A stretch of DNA of 64,000 nt from an uncultured Flavobacteriaceae bacterium (GTDB lineage: Bacteria; Bacteroidota; Bacteroidia; Flavobacteriales; Flavobacteriaceae), in assembly GCA_943788695.1 (NCBI GenBank), contig CALSRG010000002.1, positions 1 to 64,000 on the forward strand, in the 5' to 3' direction. The position numbers and the translations under genes were made by a program. Of the stretch, positions 26,802 to 34,968 are shown piece after piece. Within the stretch, counting starts at the first letter, position 1. Every line of letters starts with the position of its first letter. The notes below the pieces were generated by a model. That model had not been told where the DNA came from. It did no database searches and saw nothing but the letters and a program-made list of their open reading frames with translations.

Positions 26802-27325
26802 GAGATGATGAAATTAACCCGAGAAGTAACATCTCCAAAAGGAACTTCGATAGGATTATAATTCAGTGATTGGTAGGTTTTTACAAGATGATTATGAATG
26901 TTTTGTGCCATTTCAAATGACTCGTAACGCTCGCTGTCTGCAGTATAAATGTCGCGCCAGGGATGCACTAAAAAAACCATGTCATACCTTAATTCTAATG
27001 CCAATTTCTGAATCTCCCTAGGAATAAGGCTTTCAGAGTAATTCAGGTATGCTGGAACATCGGGAATGCCGCGATCAAAAAAAGTAACTTTTTGCTTTAG
27101 TCGGGCTGCATCGTGAAAATGACGAGCCCTTCCTCTCGCAACTTCGAGACTAAAGCCAAGAGGATCGTGCAAAAATAATTGATCAATACCTCTGTCTTGA
27201 GCGTCACGAATAATTTGTCGAGAAACTTCTTCCATCGATGAAAACCCTAAGTTCATGAGCGTCTCTATAATGGTGGTTTTACCAGTTCCAGGTCCTCCAG
27301 TAATGACAATACGTTTGATGTCCAT
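26762..27325 (-). CDS. AAA family ATPase (AAA_28-like P-loop NTPase)
   Basis: A 187-residue P-loop protein of the small AAA_28 type. It starts IKRIVITGGPGTGKTTIIET, with Walker A at 10-18, then EEVSRQIIRDAQDRGIDQLF and a Walker B-like FFDRGIPDVPAY (about 88-99). The frame reaches 34 codons further up, but the ATG at 27325 gives the normal N-terminus directly before the P-loop. Members are probably nucleotide or small-molecule kinases; the substrate is unknown. It is the first gene of the unit with recQ and fmt and diverges from the DUF493 gene. Confidence 0.82.
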   Translation of the reverse strand: MDIKRIVITGGPGTGKTTIIETLMNLGFSSMEEVSRQIIRDAQDRGIDQLFLHDPLGFSLEVARGRARHFHDAARLKQKVTFFDRGIPDVPAYLNYSESLIPREIQKLALELRYDMVFLVHPWRDIYTADSERYESFEMAQNIHNHLVKTYQSLNYNPIEVPFGDVTSRVNFIISCLKKKNILPSQS

Positions 27326-27390
27326 TAAATTGTTTTGTCCTGCTGCAAAAGTCGGAATTAAACTGACAACATAAAAATGCTTATTAATTG

Positions 27391-27398
27391 TATTTTTG
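27391..27398 (+). promoter_or_regulatory. -7 promoter element for the DUF493 gene
   Basis: TATTTTTG matches the TAnnTTTG box 16 bases before the ATG at 27415. No TTG is seen at the usual -33 distance. Confidence 0.4.
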
Positions 27399-27414
27399 TA
27401 GAAAATATAATCAA

Positions 27415-27708
27415 ATGGAAAAACCAATCGACTCAGAGCAGTTTTATATCAATCTTAAAAAAAAATTAGAAGCCTCTGATGTCTGGCCTAACACCTATTT
27501 GTATAAATTTATTTACAAAACTCAGGATAATCAATTAGATTCTTTAAAAGACATTTTTAGGTCTTTCAAGCCTGAATTTCGAGTCATTGAATCGGCCAAA
27601 GGCACTTACACCAGTGTTTCGATAGAACTCATTATGGATTCCCCTGAGCTCATTATTCAAAAGTATAAAGAAGTTGGGGAGAAGATAAAAGGGGTTATTT
27701 CTCTGTGA
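27415..27708 (+). CDS. DUF493 family protein (YbeD-like)
   Basis: A 97-residue soluble protein with the ACT-like fold of YbeD. Key parts are FYINLKKKLEASDVWPNTYLYKF in the N-half and the SAKGTYTSVSIELIMDSPE strand-turn-strand. Function is not known. The in-frame ATG nine codons upstream is unlikely, since it overlaps the -7 box; the ATG at 27415 fits. It overlaps the longest possible frame of the next gene by 4 bp, but that gene probably starts later. Confidence 0.85.
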   Translation: MEKPIDSEQFYINLKKKLEASDVWPNTYLYKFIYKTQDNQLDSLKDIFRSFKPEFRVIESAKGTYTSVSIELIMDSPELIIQKYKEVGEKIKGVISL

Positions 27709-27776
27709 TATATGTTAGATCACCTCTATTTAATTACCTTCCTTTTTCGTACTTTGCAGGCTTAAATATTTTTTTT

Positions 27777-28424
27777 TTGGAAACATCTTTAGAATACAAC
27801 ACAGAACGCGATCAATTAACTATACCAGAATATGGCAGGCATATTCAAAAAATGATTAATCATGCTAAGGCTGAAGAATCAAAAGAGGAGCGTAACAAGC
27901 TTGTAAAGGCTATTATATCGGTTATGGGAAACATGCAACCACACTTGAGGGATGTTCCTGATTTTCAGCATAAGTTGTGGGATCAACTTTTCATCATAGC
28001 AGACTTTGATTTGGATGTTGATTCACCGTTTGAAATACCGTTGCGAGAAGCCCTAGAAGCGCGTCCAGATCCTTTGCATTACCCTCAAAATTTCCCAAAG
28101 TATAGGTTTTATGGAAACCAGATTAAAACTATGGTAGATGTTGCAATTACATGGGAAGAAGGGGAAATGAAGGAGGCATTGGTGCTCGCTATTGCGAATC
28201 ACATGAAAAAATCTTTTTTAAATTGGAATAAAGATACTGTTGAGGATAGTGTCATCTTCGATCATTTAATGGAACTTTCAAATGGCGCCTTAAATTTGAA
28301 AAACAAGGATGTTGTTTTAAGTAAAACCGAAGATTTATTGCGCGTTAAAAGTAAGTTTGCATCTACAAACAAAAAGCCGTCCTCCAAAAAATCTAATAAC
28401 AACCGCAATAGGAAACGTTATTAA
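27777..28424 (+). CDS. DUF4290 domain-containing protein
   Basis: A protein of about 215 residues in the Bacteroidota family DUF4290, whose typical start LEYNTERDQLTIPEYGRHIQ (residues 5-24 here) is clear. No ATG is available near this point. The in-frame TTG at 27777-27779 gives LETSLEYNT and is the best start; an ATA-led or earlier reading (frame open to 27705) would add a hydrophobic, non-family segment. The C-terminus is basic and low complexity (KKPSSKKSNNNRNRKRY), suggesting RNA or DNA contact. Function unknown. It lies 15 bp before murA. Confidence 0.8.
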   Translation: METSLEYNTERDQLTIPEYGRHIQKMINHAKAEESKEERNKLVKAIISVMGNMQPHLRDVPDFQHKLWDQLFIIADFDLDVDSPFEIPLREALEARPDPLHYPQNFPKYRFYGNQIKTMVDVAITWEEGEMKEALVLAIANHMKKSFLNWNKDTVEDSVIFDHLMELSNGALNLKNKDVVLSKTEDLLRVKSKFASTNKKPSSKKSNNNRNRKRY

Positions 28425-28439
28425 AGTAATTTCATTATT

Positions 28440-29747
28440 ATGAATTCATTTAAAATTGAAGGCGGTCATAGACTTAGTGGTGAAATTCAGCCTCAAGGTG
28501 CTAAAAATGAAGCGCTTCAAATTCTTTGTGCGGTTTTATTGACCAAAGAGAAGATGACAATTAATAATATCCCTGACATTGTCGACGTCAATAAGTTGAT
28601 CGAACTTTTAAAGAAATTAGATGTCAAAGTTGAAAAATACTCCAAGGGCTCTTATTCCTTTCAGGCAGATCAAGTCAATCTTTCTTTTCTTGAAACACCA
28701 GAATTTAAAAAGGATGGCAGTGGATTAAGAGGTTCAATTATGTTAGTGGGGCCAATGTTAGGCCGATTTGGTAAAGGTTATATTCCAAAACCGGGAGGAG
28801 ATAAGATTGGACGTCGTCGTCTTGATACTCATTTTGAGGGTTTTATAAAACTTGGTGCTAGTTTTCGTTACAATAAAGAAGACCATTTTTTTGGAGTAGA
28901 AGCAGATGAACTTCATGGTGTTCATATGCTTTTGGATGAAGCTTCAGTTACAGGAACGGCCAATATCGTCATGGCTGCTGTATTTGCGAAAGGCACAACG
29001 ACCATTTACAATGCAGCGTGTGAGCCTTATCTTCAGCAATTGTGTAATATGCTTAATCGTATGGGCGCTAAAATTACTGGAATAGGATCTAATCTATTGA
29101 ACATCGAAGGTGTCGAAGAACTCAGTGGCACAAGCCATACCATGCTTCCCGATATGATCGAAATTGGTAGCTGGATTGGGTTGGCTGCAATGACAAAAAG
29201 TGCCTTACGTATTAAAAATGTAAACTGGGAATATTTGGGTCAGATTCCTGACGTCTTTCGAAAACTTGGTTTAACGGTAGAACGTGATGGTGATGACATT
29301 GTAATACCCGAACATAAAAATGGGTACGAAATTCAAAACTACATTGACGGGTCTGTGCTTACCGTGGCTGACGCACCTTGGCCAGGATTCACACCTGATT
29401 TATTAAGTATTGTACTTGTTGTTGCTACCCAAGCCAGGGGTAGTGTTCTCATCCATCAGAAAATGTTTGAGAGTCGTTTGTTTTTTGTAGATAAACTTAT
29501 TGATATGGGTGCTAAAATCATTCTATGCGATCCGCATCGTGCTAATGTCATTGGACATGATTTTAAGTCAGATTTAAAGGCAACTACAATGACTTCGCCA
29601 GATATCCGAGCTGGTATATCTTTACTTATTGCGGCTTTATCTGCAAAAGGGACATCAATTATTCATAATATTGAACAAATCGACAGAGGGTATGAAAATA
29701 TAGACGAACGGTTAAGGGCCATTGGCGCCAAAATCGAAAGATATTAG
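28440..29747 (+). CDS. murA: UDP-N-acetylglucosamine 1-carboxyvinyltransferase
   Basis: A 435-residue enzyme that transfers enolpyruvate from PEP to UDP-GlcNAc, the first committed step of peptidoglycan synthesis. QPQGAKNEALQIL (17-29) holds the catalytic Lys-Asn pair; SGLRGSIMLVGPMLGRFG is the hinge. At the loop position where E. coli has Cys115 (PGGCxIG) this protein has Asp121 (PGGDKIGRRR; codon GAT at 28800-28802). That change is known to block fosfomycin binding while keeping activity. It converges with the photolyase gene, overlapping by 4 bp. Confidence 0.96.
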   Translation: MNSFKIEGGHRLSGEIQPQGAKNEALQILCAVLLTKEKMTINNIPDIVDVNKLIELLKKLDVKVEKYSKGSYSFQADQVNLSFLETPEFKKDGSGLRGSIMLVGPMLGRFGKGYIPKPGGDKIGRRRLDTHFEGFIKLGASFRYNKEDHFFGVEADELHGVHMLLDEASVTGTANIVMAAVFAKGTTTIYNAACEPYLQQLCNMLNRMGAKITGIGSNLLNIEGVEELSGTSHTMLPDMIEIGSWIGLAAMTKSALRIKNVNWEYLGQIPDVFRKLGLTVERDGDDIVIPEHKNGYEIQNYIDGSVLTVADAPWPGFTPDLLSIVLVVATQARGSVLIHQKMFESRLFFVDKLIDMGAKIILCDPHRANVIGHDFKSDLKATTMTSPDIRAGISLLIAALSAKGTSIIHNIEQIDRGYENIDERLRAIGAKIERY

Positions 29748-31045
29748 TTGTCAAGAGCTGCCTTATAAGTTTTTAAGCATCTTTCTCTTGCAAATTTGTG
29801 GTCCACCATTGGTTCTGGATAATCGAATCCACTTAATTCGGGAACCCATTTTTTGATATAAATGTGTTTTGAGTCAAATTTATCAATTTGAGTGTGGGGG
29901 TTAAATATTCTAAAGTAAGGCGCCGCATCAACGCCACAACCAGCAACCCATTGCCAATTTCCAACATTACTCGACATTTCATAGTCTAACAGTTTGCTGG
30001 CAAAGTATGCTTCACCAAGTCGCCAATCGATTAAAAGGTGTTTGCATAAAAAGCTACCAACCAACATGCGCACCCGATTGTGCATAAAACCTGTTGCGTT
30101 GAGTTCTCTCATACCGGCATCAACCAAAGGATAACCCGTTTGACCATCACACCATTTCTGAAATTCTTCGGGATTGTTCCTCCAAATAATTCTTTCATAT
30201 TTTGGCTTAAAGCATCGGGACGCTGAATCTGGAAAGTGCCATAATATTTGCATAAAAAATTCACGCCAAATCAATTCTTTCAAAAATGTGTCATTTTGAG
30301 CAGAAAGCGCCAAAAGTAATATTTTTCGAATACTGACTGTTCCGAAACGCAAATGGGGTCCTAATCTCGAAGTTCCTGCTATACCGGGCGTGTTTCTTTG
30401 AGCTTCATAAGCGTCTAATAAAGATGATGACGTATTTTGTCTTAAAACCATTTGTGGACTCTTTTCAAATCCCATATCGTTCAATGACACTGTTGGAAAA
30501 ACAGCCCCTTTAAGCAAGTAATCATTATTTATATCATTCTCAATAGCATAATCGGAAGCCTTTAGTTTTGATCGCCATGATTTCATAAAAGGGGTGTAAA
30601 CCAAATAGGGTTTTCCATCGCTTTTGACTATGTCATCCTTTTCAAAAATGACATGATCTTTAAACGAATTGAATGAAACTTTATGAGTGTTTAAGAGCGA
30701 TTCAATATCTTGATCTCTGTTTAATGCGTATGGTTCATAATCCCTATTAACAAAAATAGCCTTTGGCTGAAATTCATTGAGAAGCTGCTGAAAAACCTCT
30801 AGAGGTTTGCCATAGTACACTGAAAGACCAGAACCCATAGTTTGAAGATCTGAATGGATTTTTTTTAAACATTGGTTGATAAAAGTCACGCGTGCATCAT
30901 TAGGCGCAAGCTGATCAAGAATTTGAGTGTCAAAAATAAATATTGGTAAGACAGTTGTTCCAGAGTTTAAAGCTGCAGTTAGTGCTTTGTTATCGTTAAG
31001 TCTAAGATCGCGTCTAAACCAAAAAATCGAGATATTTTGTTCCAT
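29744..31045 (-). CDS. deoxyribodipyrimidine photo-lyase
   Basis: A 433-residue FAD-dependent DNA photolyase of the cryptochrome/photolyase family. The N-terminal antenna domain starts ISIFWFRRDLRLNDNKAL. The FAD domain has GTSRLGPHLRFGTVSIR (about 224-240), LIWREFFMQILWHFP and the signature GYPLVDAGMRELNATGFMHN (about 316-335), then MSSNVGNWQWVAGCGVDAAP (about 368-387) with the electron-transfer Trp residues. It repairs UV pyrimidine dimers using blue light. The ATG at 31045 gives the family N-terminus. It ends a six-gene operon. Confidence 0.93.
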   Translation of the reverse strand: MEQNISIFWFRRDLRLNDNKALTAALNSGTTVLPIFIFDTQILDQLAPNDARVTFINQCLKKIHSDLQTMGSGLSVYYGKPLEVFQQLLNEFQPKAIFVNRDYEPYALNRDQDIESLLNTHKVSFNSFKDHVIFEKDDIVKSDGKPYLVYTPFMKSWRSKLKASDYAIENDINNDYLLKGAVFPTVSLNDMGFEKSPQMVLRQNTSSSLLDAYEAQRNTPGIAGTSRLGPHLRFGTVSIRKILLLALSAQNDTFLKELIWREFFMQILWHFPDSASRCFKPKYERIIWRNNPEEFQKWCDGQTGYPLVDAGMRELNATGFMHNRVRMLVGSFLCKHLLIDWRLGEAYFASKLLDYEMSSNVGNWQWVAGCGVDAAPYFRIFNPHTQIDKFDSKHIYIKKWVPELSGFDYPEPMVDHKFARERCLKTYKAALDN

Positions 31046-31049
31046 CTTA

Positions 31050-31511
31050 TTAATATTCGCCAAACAACTCAATCAAGGTGCGCTCTCTGTGTTTGAATAT
31101 TTCGTTGAGCTTAGGTTTCACAATGATAGGGTGAACCAACTGCCCTAAGATTCCAAAAGGTAGTTTGTAATGGACAATATCTTCCATAATAACGCCGCCT
31201 TGTATTGGCTTTATGAAATGTTTGTGATGCCAAAGCGCGTATGGTCCGAATCGTTGCTCATCAACAAAAAACTGTCGGTCGACTACATGAGTTATTTCAG
31301 TGACCCACTTTGTCGGAATACCCAAAACAGGCGTAACAATGTATTCAATGATTTGACCTGGATACATGTCTCGGTCATCACCAGATATAATCTTGAACCC
31401 CATGTAATCAGGAGTAATACGCTTTAGATTCTTTGGATCAGAGAGAAAATTCCAAGCTTCGTCAACTGAAATTGGCAATTTTTGCGTGGTATGAAGTTGA
31501 TAAATTTTCAA
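31050..31511 (-). CDS. SRPBCC family protein
   Basis: A 153-residue helix-grip (SRPBCC, polyketide cyclase-like) protein. It begins with the typical YQLHTTQKLPISVDEAWNFL, followed by SDPKNLKRITPDYMGF and a strand-rich core ending with a long C-terminal helix. Members of this subgroup, often called ligand-binding SRPBCC or CDP-paratose-epimerase-like proteins, bind hydrophobic ligands; the ligand here is unknown. It overlaps tspO by 4 bp and ends 4 bp before the photolyase ATG. The same pairing with photolyase occurs in other Bacteroidota. Confidence 0.85.
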   Translation of the reverse strand: MKIYQLHTTQKLPISVDEAWNFLSDPKNLKRITPDYMGFKIISGDDRDMYPGQIIEYIVTPVLGIPTKWVTEITHVVDRQFFVDEQRFGPYALWHHKHFIKPIQGGVIMEDIVHYKLPFGILGQLVHPIIVKPKLNEIFKHRERTLIELFGEY

Positions 31512-31969
31512 TTGTATAAATATATATAAGCGTTAAGTGAAATCGCTATTGTTAGCCATATCATGTATGGGAATGCAAATAGCGTGTATACTCCCAATTC
31601 TTTTCGTTGATTAAAAGCCAAAACAACTACCGTAGTTAATAAACTAAGGATAATAATTAAGGCTAATAGAACAAGGTGTTGATTGAAAAAAGCATAATTC
31701 CAACTACCATTGAGTAATACTTGAAGGAAGTATAATATTTTCACGGTAAGCGTTGTAGACGCTTTCCATAACAGAGCCATGTAAATAGAAAAACAAAGCA
31801 TCAAAGAAAACCATGCCACGCCAAACACCCATCCAGGTGGTGTCCATGGCGCTTGATTTAAATTGACATACCATTCTGATGCTGGACCCCCGCCCATACT
31901 CAAGCTCCCAAGAGCTAATACTCCAAAATTGATACCTAAAAATATGACTAATCGAAAAGTAAATGTCAT
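31508..31969 (-). CDS. TspO/MBR family tryptophan-rich sensory protein
   Basis: A 153-residue five-helix membrane protein. Diagnostic are GGGPASEWYVNLNQAPWTPPGW (parts of about 26-47), WNYAFFNQHL (about 89-98) and the fifth helix ending AYIYLYN. TspO proteins bind tetrapyrroles, and bacterial members are linked to light or oxygen control of pigment genes. In this operon with a photolyase a photo-oxidative role is plausible. It overlaps the SRPBCC gene by 4 bp and follows the SDR gene by 3 bp. Confidence 0.92.
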   Translation of the reverse strand: MTFTFRLVIFLGINFGVLALGSLSMGGGPASEWYVNLNQAPWTPPGWVFGVAWFSLMLCFSIYMALLWKASTTLTVKILYFLQVLLNGSWNYAFFNQHLVLLALIIILSLLTTVVVLAFNQRKELGVYTLFAFPYMIWLTIAISLNAYIYLYN

Positions 31970-31972
31970 CGG

Positions 31973-32656
31973 TTACAATTTAACACTAACAATACCGCTA
32001 TCCAATTGAATCACTTGACCAGTGACGTATCGAGATTTTTCTCCCAGTAAATAAACCGCCAAATGGGCAGCATCTTCTGGATCTAAGAATCGTTTTAACG
32101 GATGTCTGTCATTGATGTTCTCAATGACACGATCATTCCGCAAAATTCCGGAAGCCAATCCGGTTTTGGTTACTGTAGGTGCAATAGCATTGATTCTTAT
32201 GGTTGGAGCCAGTTCAGCAGCTAAGGATTTTGTTAGTCCCTCAACCCCTGCCTTAGAAACAGCAACACTCGCATGAAAAGGCATCCCTAATTTTACAGCT
32301 ACCGTACTAAACAAAACCAAGCTTGGGTTATTGCCTTTTTTTAAAAGTGGTAAATATTGCTGAATTACCTTGACCGCACCAAGAACATTAATGTCAAAAT
32401 CAGATTTGAAATCATCTATAGTCAAACGATTGATTGGTTTGAGATTGATGCTGCCAGGACAATAAACTAGGCCATCTAAGGACTCCAATTCTGGCAAAGA
32501 GTCATTCAGGATATCAACTGAATAATGGGTTAAATTTGGGTGGTCAAATTCTGGTGCCGAACGACTGAAGTTGGTGATTTTACAATGATCAATTAACATT
32601 TTGAGTGTGGCTTGCCCAATACCTTTACTACCACCTATGATAAGCAAATGTCGCAT
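31973..32656 (-). CDS. SDR family oxidoreductase with a non-canonical active site
   Basis: A 227-residue short-chain dehydrogenase/reductase-fold protein. The NAD(P)-binding GGSKGIGQ (8-15) and the strand-end Ser117 (LVLFSTVAV) are normal. The active-site Tyr of the YxxxK motif is missing: the text is FHASVAVSK, with Val131 four residues before Lys135. The C-terminal RYVTGQVIQLDSG is typical SDR. Divergent SDRs with this HxSVA pattern accompany photolyase genes in Bacteroidota. A standard oxidoreductase mechanism is therefore doubtful. It lies 5 bp after the TIGR03643 gene. Confidence 0.85.
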   Translation of the reverse strand: MRHLLIIGGSKGIGQATLKMLIDHCKITNFSRSAPEFDHPNLTHYSVDILNDSLPELESLDGLVYCPGSINLKPINRLTIDDFKSDFDINVLGAVKVIQQYLPLLKKGNNPSLVLFSTVAVKLGMPFHASVAVSKAGVEGLTKSLAAELAPTIRINAIAPTVTKTGLASGILRNDRVIENINDRHPLKRFLDPEDAAHLAVYLLGEKSRYVTGQVIQLDSGIVSVKL

Positions 32657-32661
32657 AAGAT

Positions 32662-32940
32662 TTAACGTTTTGAAATTTTATTATTCGTGATGTTTCGCTG
32701 ACGATTACATTTGAAACGGTCAGTACTTTCTTCTCTTAATTTGAGATGTTTTGTTTTTCTGCCACTGACCCTTTTGCGCCAAAGTTTGAAACTACTTAAC
32801 TTGAGCTCTCTGCGCATAATCTCAATGACTTCAGATTCCGCAATTCCAAATTGAAATAAAATGGCTTCAAATGGCGTTCTGTCTTCCCAAGCCATTTCAA
32901 TAACTCGGTCAATAATCACATCGTCGTACTGCTTATCCAT
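32662..32940 (-). CDS. TIGR03643 family protein
   Basis: A 92-residue basic protein with helix-turn-helix-like character. The N-half (DRVIEMAWEDRTPFEAILFQ, GIAESEVIEIMRRELKLSSF, LWRKRVSGRKTKH) matches the TIGR03643 family, which is common in photolyase/cryptochrome operons. It may bind nucleic acid; this is inference. The C-terminal 25 residues are Lys/Arg/Asn-rich and probably disordered. It overlaps the preceding gene by 8 bp. Confidence 0.85.
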   Translation of the reverse strand: MDKQYDDVIIDRVIEMAWEDRTPFEAILFQFGIAESEVIEIMRRELKLSSFKLWRKRVSGRKTKHLKLREESTDRFKCNRQRNITNNKISKR

Positions 32941-33256
32941 ACATTATCAGTTGATTTTCATTTGAGGCATCTGAAATTTTTGAAAGTAACATCTTCAGAA
33001 AGACACTATTTCTATTGCGATACTGTGAATTTTCAATCAAAGAAATCTTATGACCATCAGCATAAATATGAATACCATTGCTTCTAAAAAGATTCAGTTT
33101 GTAAAATGGGACAATCCAATAAACTTTTTGATCGTTTATGTTCAAATGAACAACAATACCGCGAGGCCTCAACTCAATGCAACCAGTGTCGTTTGTTTTG
33201 GCATGATAACCAGTTTGAGTTGGCCATTTGGAACCATGAAATGATAAGATTTTCAT
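32933..33256 (-). CDS. uncharacterised 107-residue protein leading the photolyase operon
   Basis: I do not recognise this protein. The frame is open to 33367, but the ATG at 33256 is preferred, as the upstream 37 codons are Lys/Cys-rich and unlike a coding start. The protein begins MKILSFHGSKWPTQTG, then strands (GCIELRPRGIVVHLNINDQ, VYWIVPFYKLNLF) and a C-terminal basic helix NRNSVFLKMLLSKI. It has no signal peptide or membrane helix. The 8-bp overlap with the TIGR03643 gene makes it the first gene of a six-gene operon that ends with photolyase. Confidence 0.7.
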   Translation of the reverse strand: MKILSFHGSKWPTQTGYHAKTNDTGCIELRPRGIVVHLNINDQKVYWIVPFYKLNLFRSNGIHIYADGHKISLIENSQYRNRNSVFLKMLLSKISDASNENQLIMYG

Positions 33257-33468
33257 TTTGGTACTTTGGCAACATCCTAAAATAAACTGCATTTTTAAAC
33301 TATAACGCTTACCAACAAGCTCTTTGGAGAGGCTTTTGGAGTCTTTTTTTGTATGGTAGCAGATCATTCTGCTAAACTAGTTAACCTCTTTTGAAATTCA
33401 AAAATTTCATTGATATTATTAACTAATAAAATAGTCTTTGAAATGAAAAATTACATCATCTATAAATA

Positions 33469-34353
33469 CTATTTAAGTTTTAAAGAATCTCGATAAATAA
33501 CATCTTTTGGCTTGTTCAATTGCCAATAGGGAAGTTGCATCACTGCTGTACGTTTTGCGGTTGTTGACAAATTTTTGTCCAATTGCGTTTCTGTCCAACC
33601 TACAATCTCAAAAGGCATGCTCGGAATAAAATCAATGGTGATTTGTCTTCTAAGCTCTGGATAGGTCATCGTATAATGACTCAGGCTGTCAGTTGTGATG
33701 GTCGCTTTCACTTGATAGGACTTCATGGACTTATGATACATCTGTAGATAAGAGAAATCGGGAATCGCTTGAAAATCGCCAACCAATAATTCTTCTGGGT
33801 TAATTCGGATTTGAGTCCAAATACTATTTTCTAGAACCGATTTATCAAGGCTGATCATTTGATCGGCTTCGCCTTGAAAATAAGAGTGTGATTCAATTTG
33901 AAAAGACGATCTATTGTTTAATTGTGTGTAGGTCTGGCCGCACCATTCTTGGACGCTGCTGGTCACTTTTAATCCAGGTGATATCGTTTTTACTGGATAA
34001 AATGTAGATTGCATCACACTATATGGGTAGATTCCAGTATTAAATGACTTGGTACTATTTAGTTTTAAAACTGGTACGTTATCTTCAGATTTATTGTCAG
34101 CTTTAACTTGAATGTCGTTTAAAAAATTTTCAGTTACAAAAATTAAAACCGCCTCACCTCGATGGATGTTACCGTAACGTTCTTGAGTCAATTGATAACT
34201 GTTAATTTCCGCAGAACTTGCGTACCAATACTTTCGAAATTCTTTACTTAAAATCCTTTGGTTATCGGGCGTTATTTGAGGTAAATCCTTTTCTTTACAT
34301 GAGCAGGTCGCCACGATTACTAAGGTCAATAGTAATAAGGTGTTAAACTTCAT
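33469..34353 (-). CDS. uncharacterised lipoprotein of the maf operon
   Basis: A 294-residue protein with a lipoprotein signal: hydrophobic residues 4-17 and a cysteine in VIVATCSCKEK (Cys17 or Cys19), so it is probably an envelope protein. The rest is a beta-rich domain without a motif I can name; YWYASSAEINSYQLTQERYG and VQEWCGQTYTQLNNR are its most characteristic parts. Homologues in related genomes are sometimes labelled septum formation inhibitor Maf, which I think is carry-over from the neighbour, since this protein has no Maf motif. It overlaps maf by 11 bp, and the four genes 33469-36241 are one operon. Confidence 0.78.
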   Translation of the reverse strand: MKFNTLLLLTLVIVATCSCKEKDLPQITPDNQRILSKEFRKYWYASSAEINSYQLTQERYGNIHRGEAVLIFVTENFLNDIQVKADNKSEDNVPVLKLNSTKSFNTGIYPYSVMQSTFYPVKTISPGLKVTSSVQEWCGQTYTQLNNRSSFQIESHSYFQGEADQMISLDKSVLENSIWTQIRINPEELLVGDFQAIPDFSYLQMYHKSMKSYQVKATITTDSLSHYTMTYPELRRQITIDFIPSMPFEIVGWTETQLDKNLSTTAKRTAVMQLPYWQLNKPKDVIYRDSLKLK

Positions 34354-34966
34354 AAAATTGTTGTTTTGGGTTTAGTGTAGCTGCTATTTTTTCTAATTCT
34401 TTGTGCACCAAATGGGAAGGAAATCCCATAACGTTGTAAAATGATCCTTCGATTCTATTCACAGCAACAAGGCCCATCCAATCCTGTACTCCGTAGGCAC
34501 CTGCTTTGTCAAATGGTTTGCATTCATGGATGTACTGTTCGATATGCTGATCTGAAATGGGGTTGAAATACACTTTTGTAACATCAACCACAGTGCTAAT
34601 CTGAGTAGTTGTTTTGAGACAAACAGCTGTAAAAACCTCGTGCATGGTACCACTCAATTTTCTAAGTAAATGCTTTGCATCATTGACGTCTTTAGGTTTT
34701 CCAAGAGCTTCACCGTCGCACCATACAATGGTGTCACTGGTAATAAGTATGTCTTGTACCTGAAGATCACCTTCAAATGCAGATGCCTTTAATTCAGCCA
34801 AAAATATTGGAATTTCTTTTCCCTGCAAATGGTCTGGATAATCTTCCTCAACAGAACGCACGCGAGTTTCGAATACTAGCCCCATTTGGGTCAAAATATC
34901 CTGTCGTCTTGGCGACTGAGAGGCTAATATTAAATGAAATGGTTCAAGTGCTTTTTTTAATAACAT
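34343..34966 (-). CDS. maf: Maf family nucleotide pyrophosphatase
   Basis: A 207-residue nucleoside triphosphate pyrophosphatase that removes modified or non-canonical nucleotides. Motifs: LILASQSPRRQDIL (about 13-26, ASxSPRR), LITSDTIVWCDGEALGKPKD (about 73-92) and DKAGAYGVQDWMGLVAVNRIEGSFYNVMGF (parts of about 152-181) with the catalytic Asp. Length is normal. The protein ends with a short extra tail. It follows the kdsC-like gene by 2 bp. Confidence 0.93.
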   Translation of the reverse strand: MLLKKALEPFHLILASQSPRRQDILTQMGLVFETRVRSVEEDYPDHLQGKEIPIFLAELKASAFEGDLQVQDILITSDTIVWCDGEALGKPKDVNDAKHLLRKLSGTMHEVFTAVCLKTTTQISTVVDVTKVYFNPISDQHIEQYIHECKPFDKAGAYGVQDWMGLVAVNRIEGSFYNVMGFPSHLVHKELEKIAATLNPKQQFYEV

Positions 34967-34968
34967 TG

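Noticed and set aside
33469..34353. Second Maf protein in the maf operon
   Set aside because: No ASxSPRR or related motif is present; similar labels in databases probably come from the neighbouring true maf gene.
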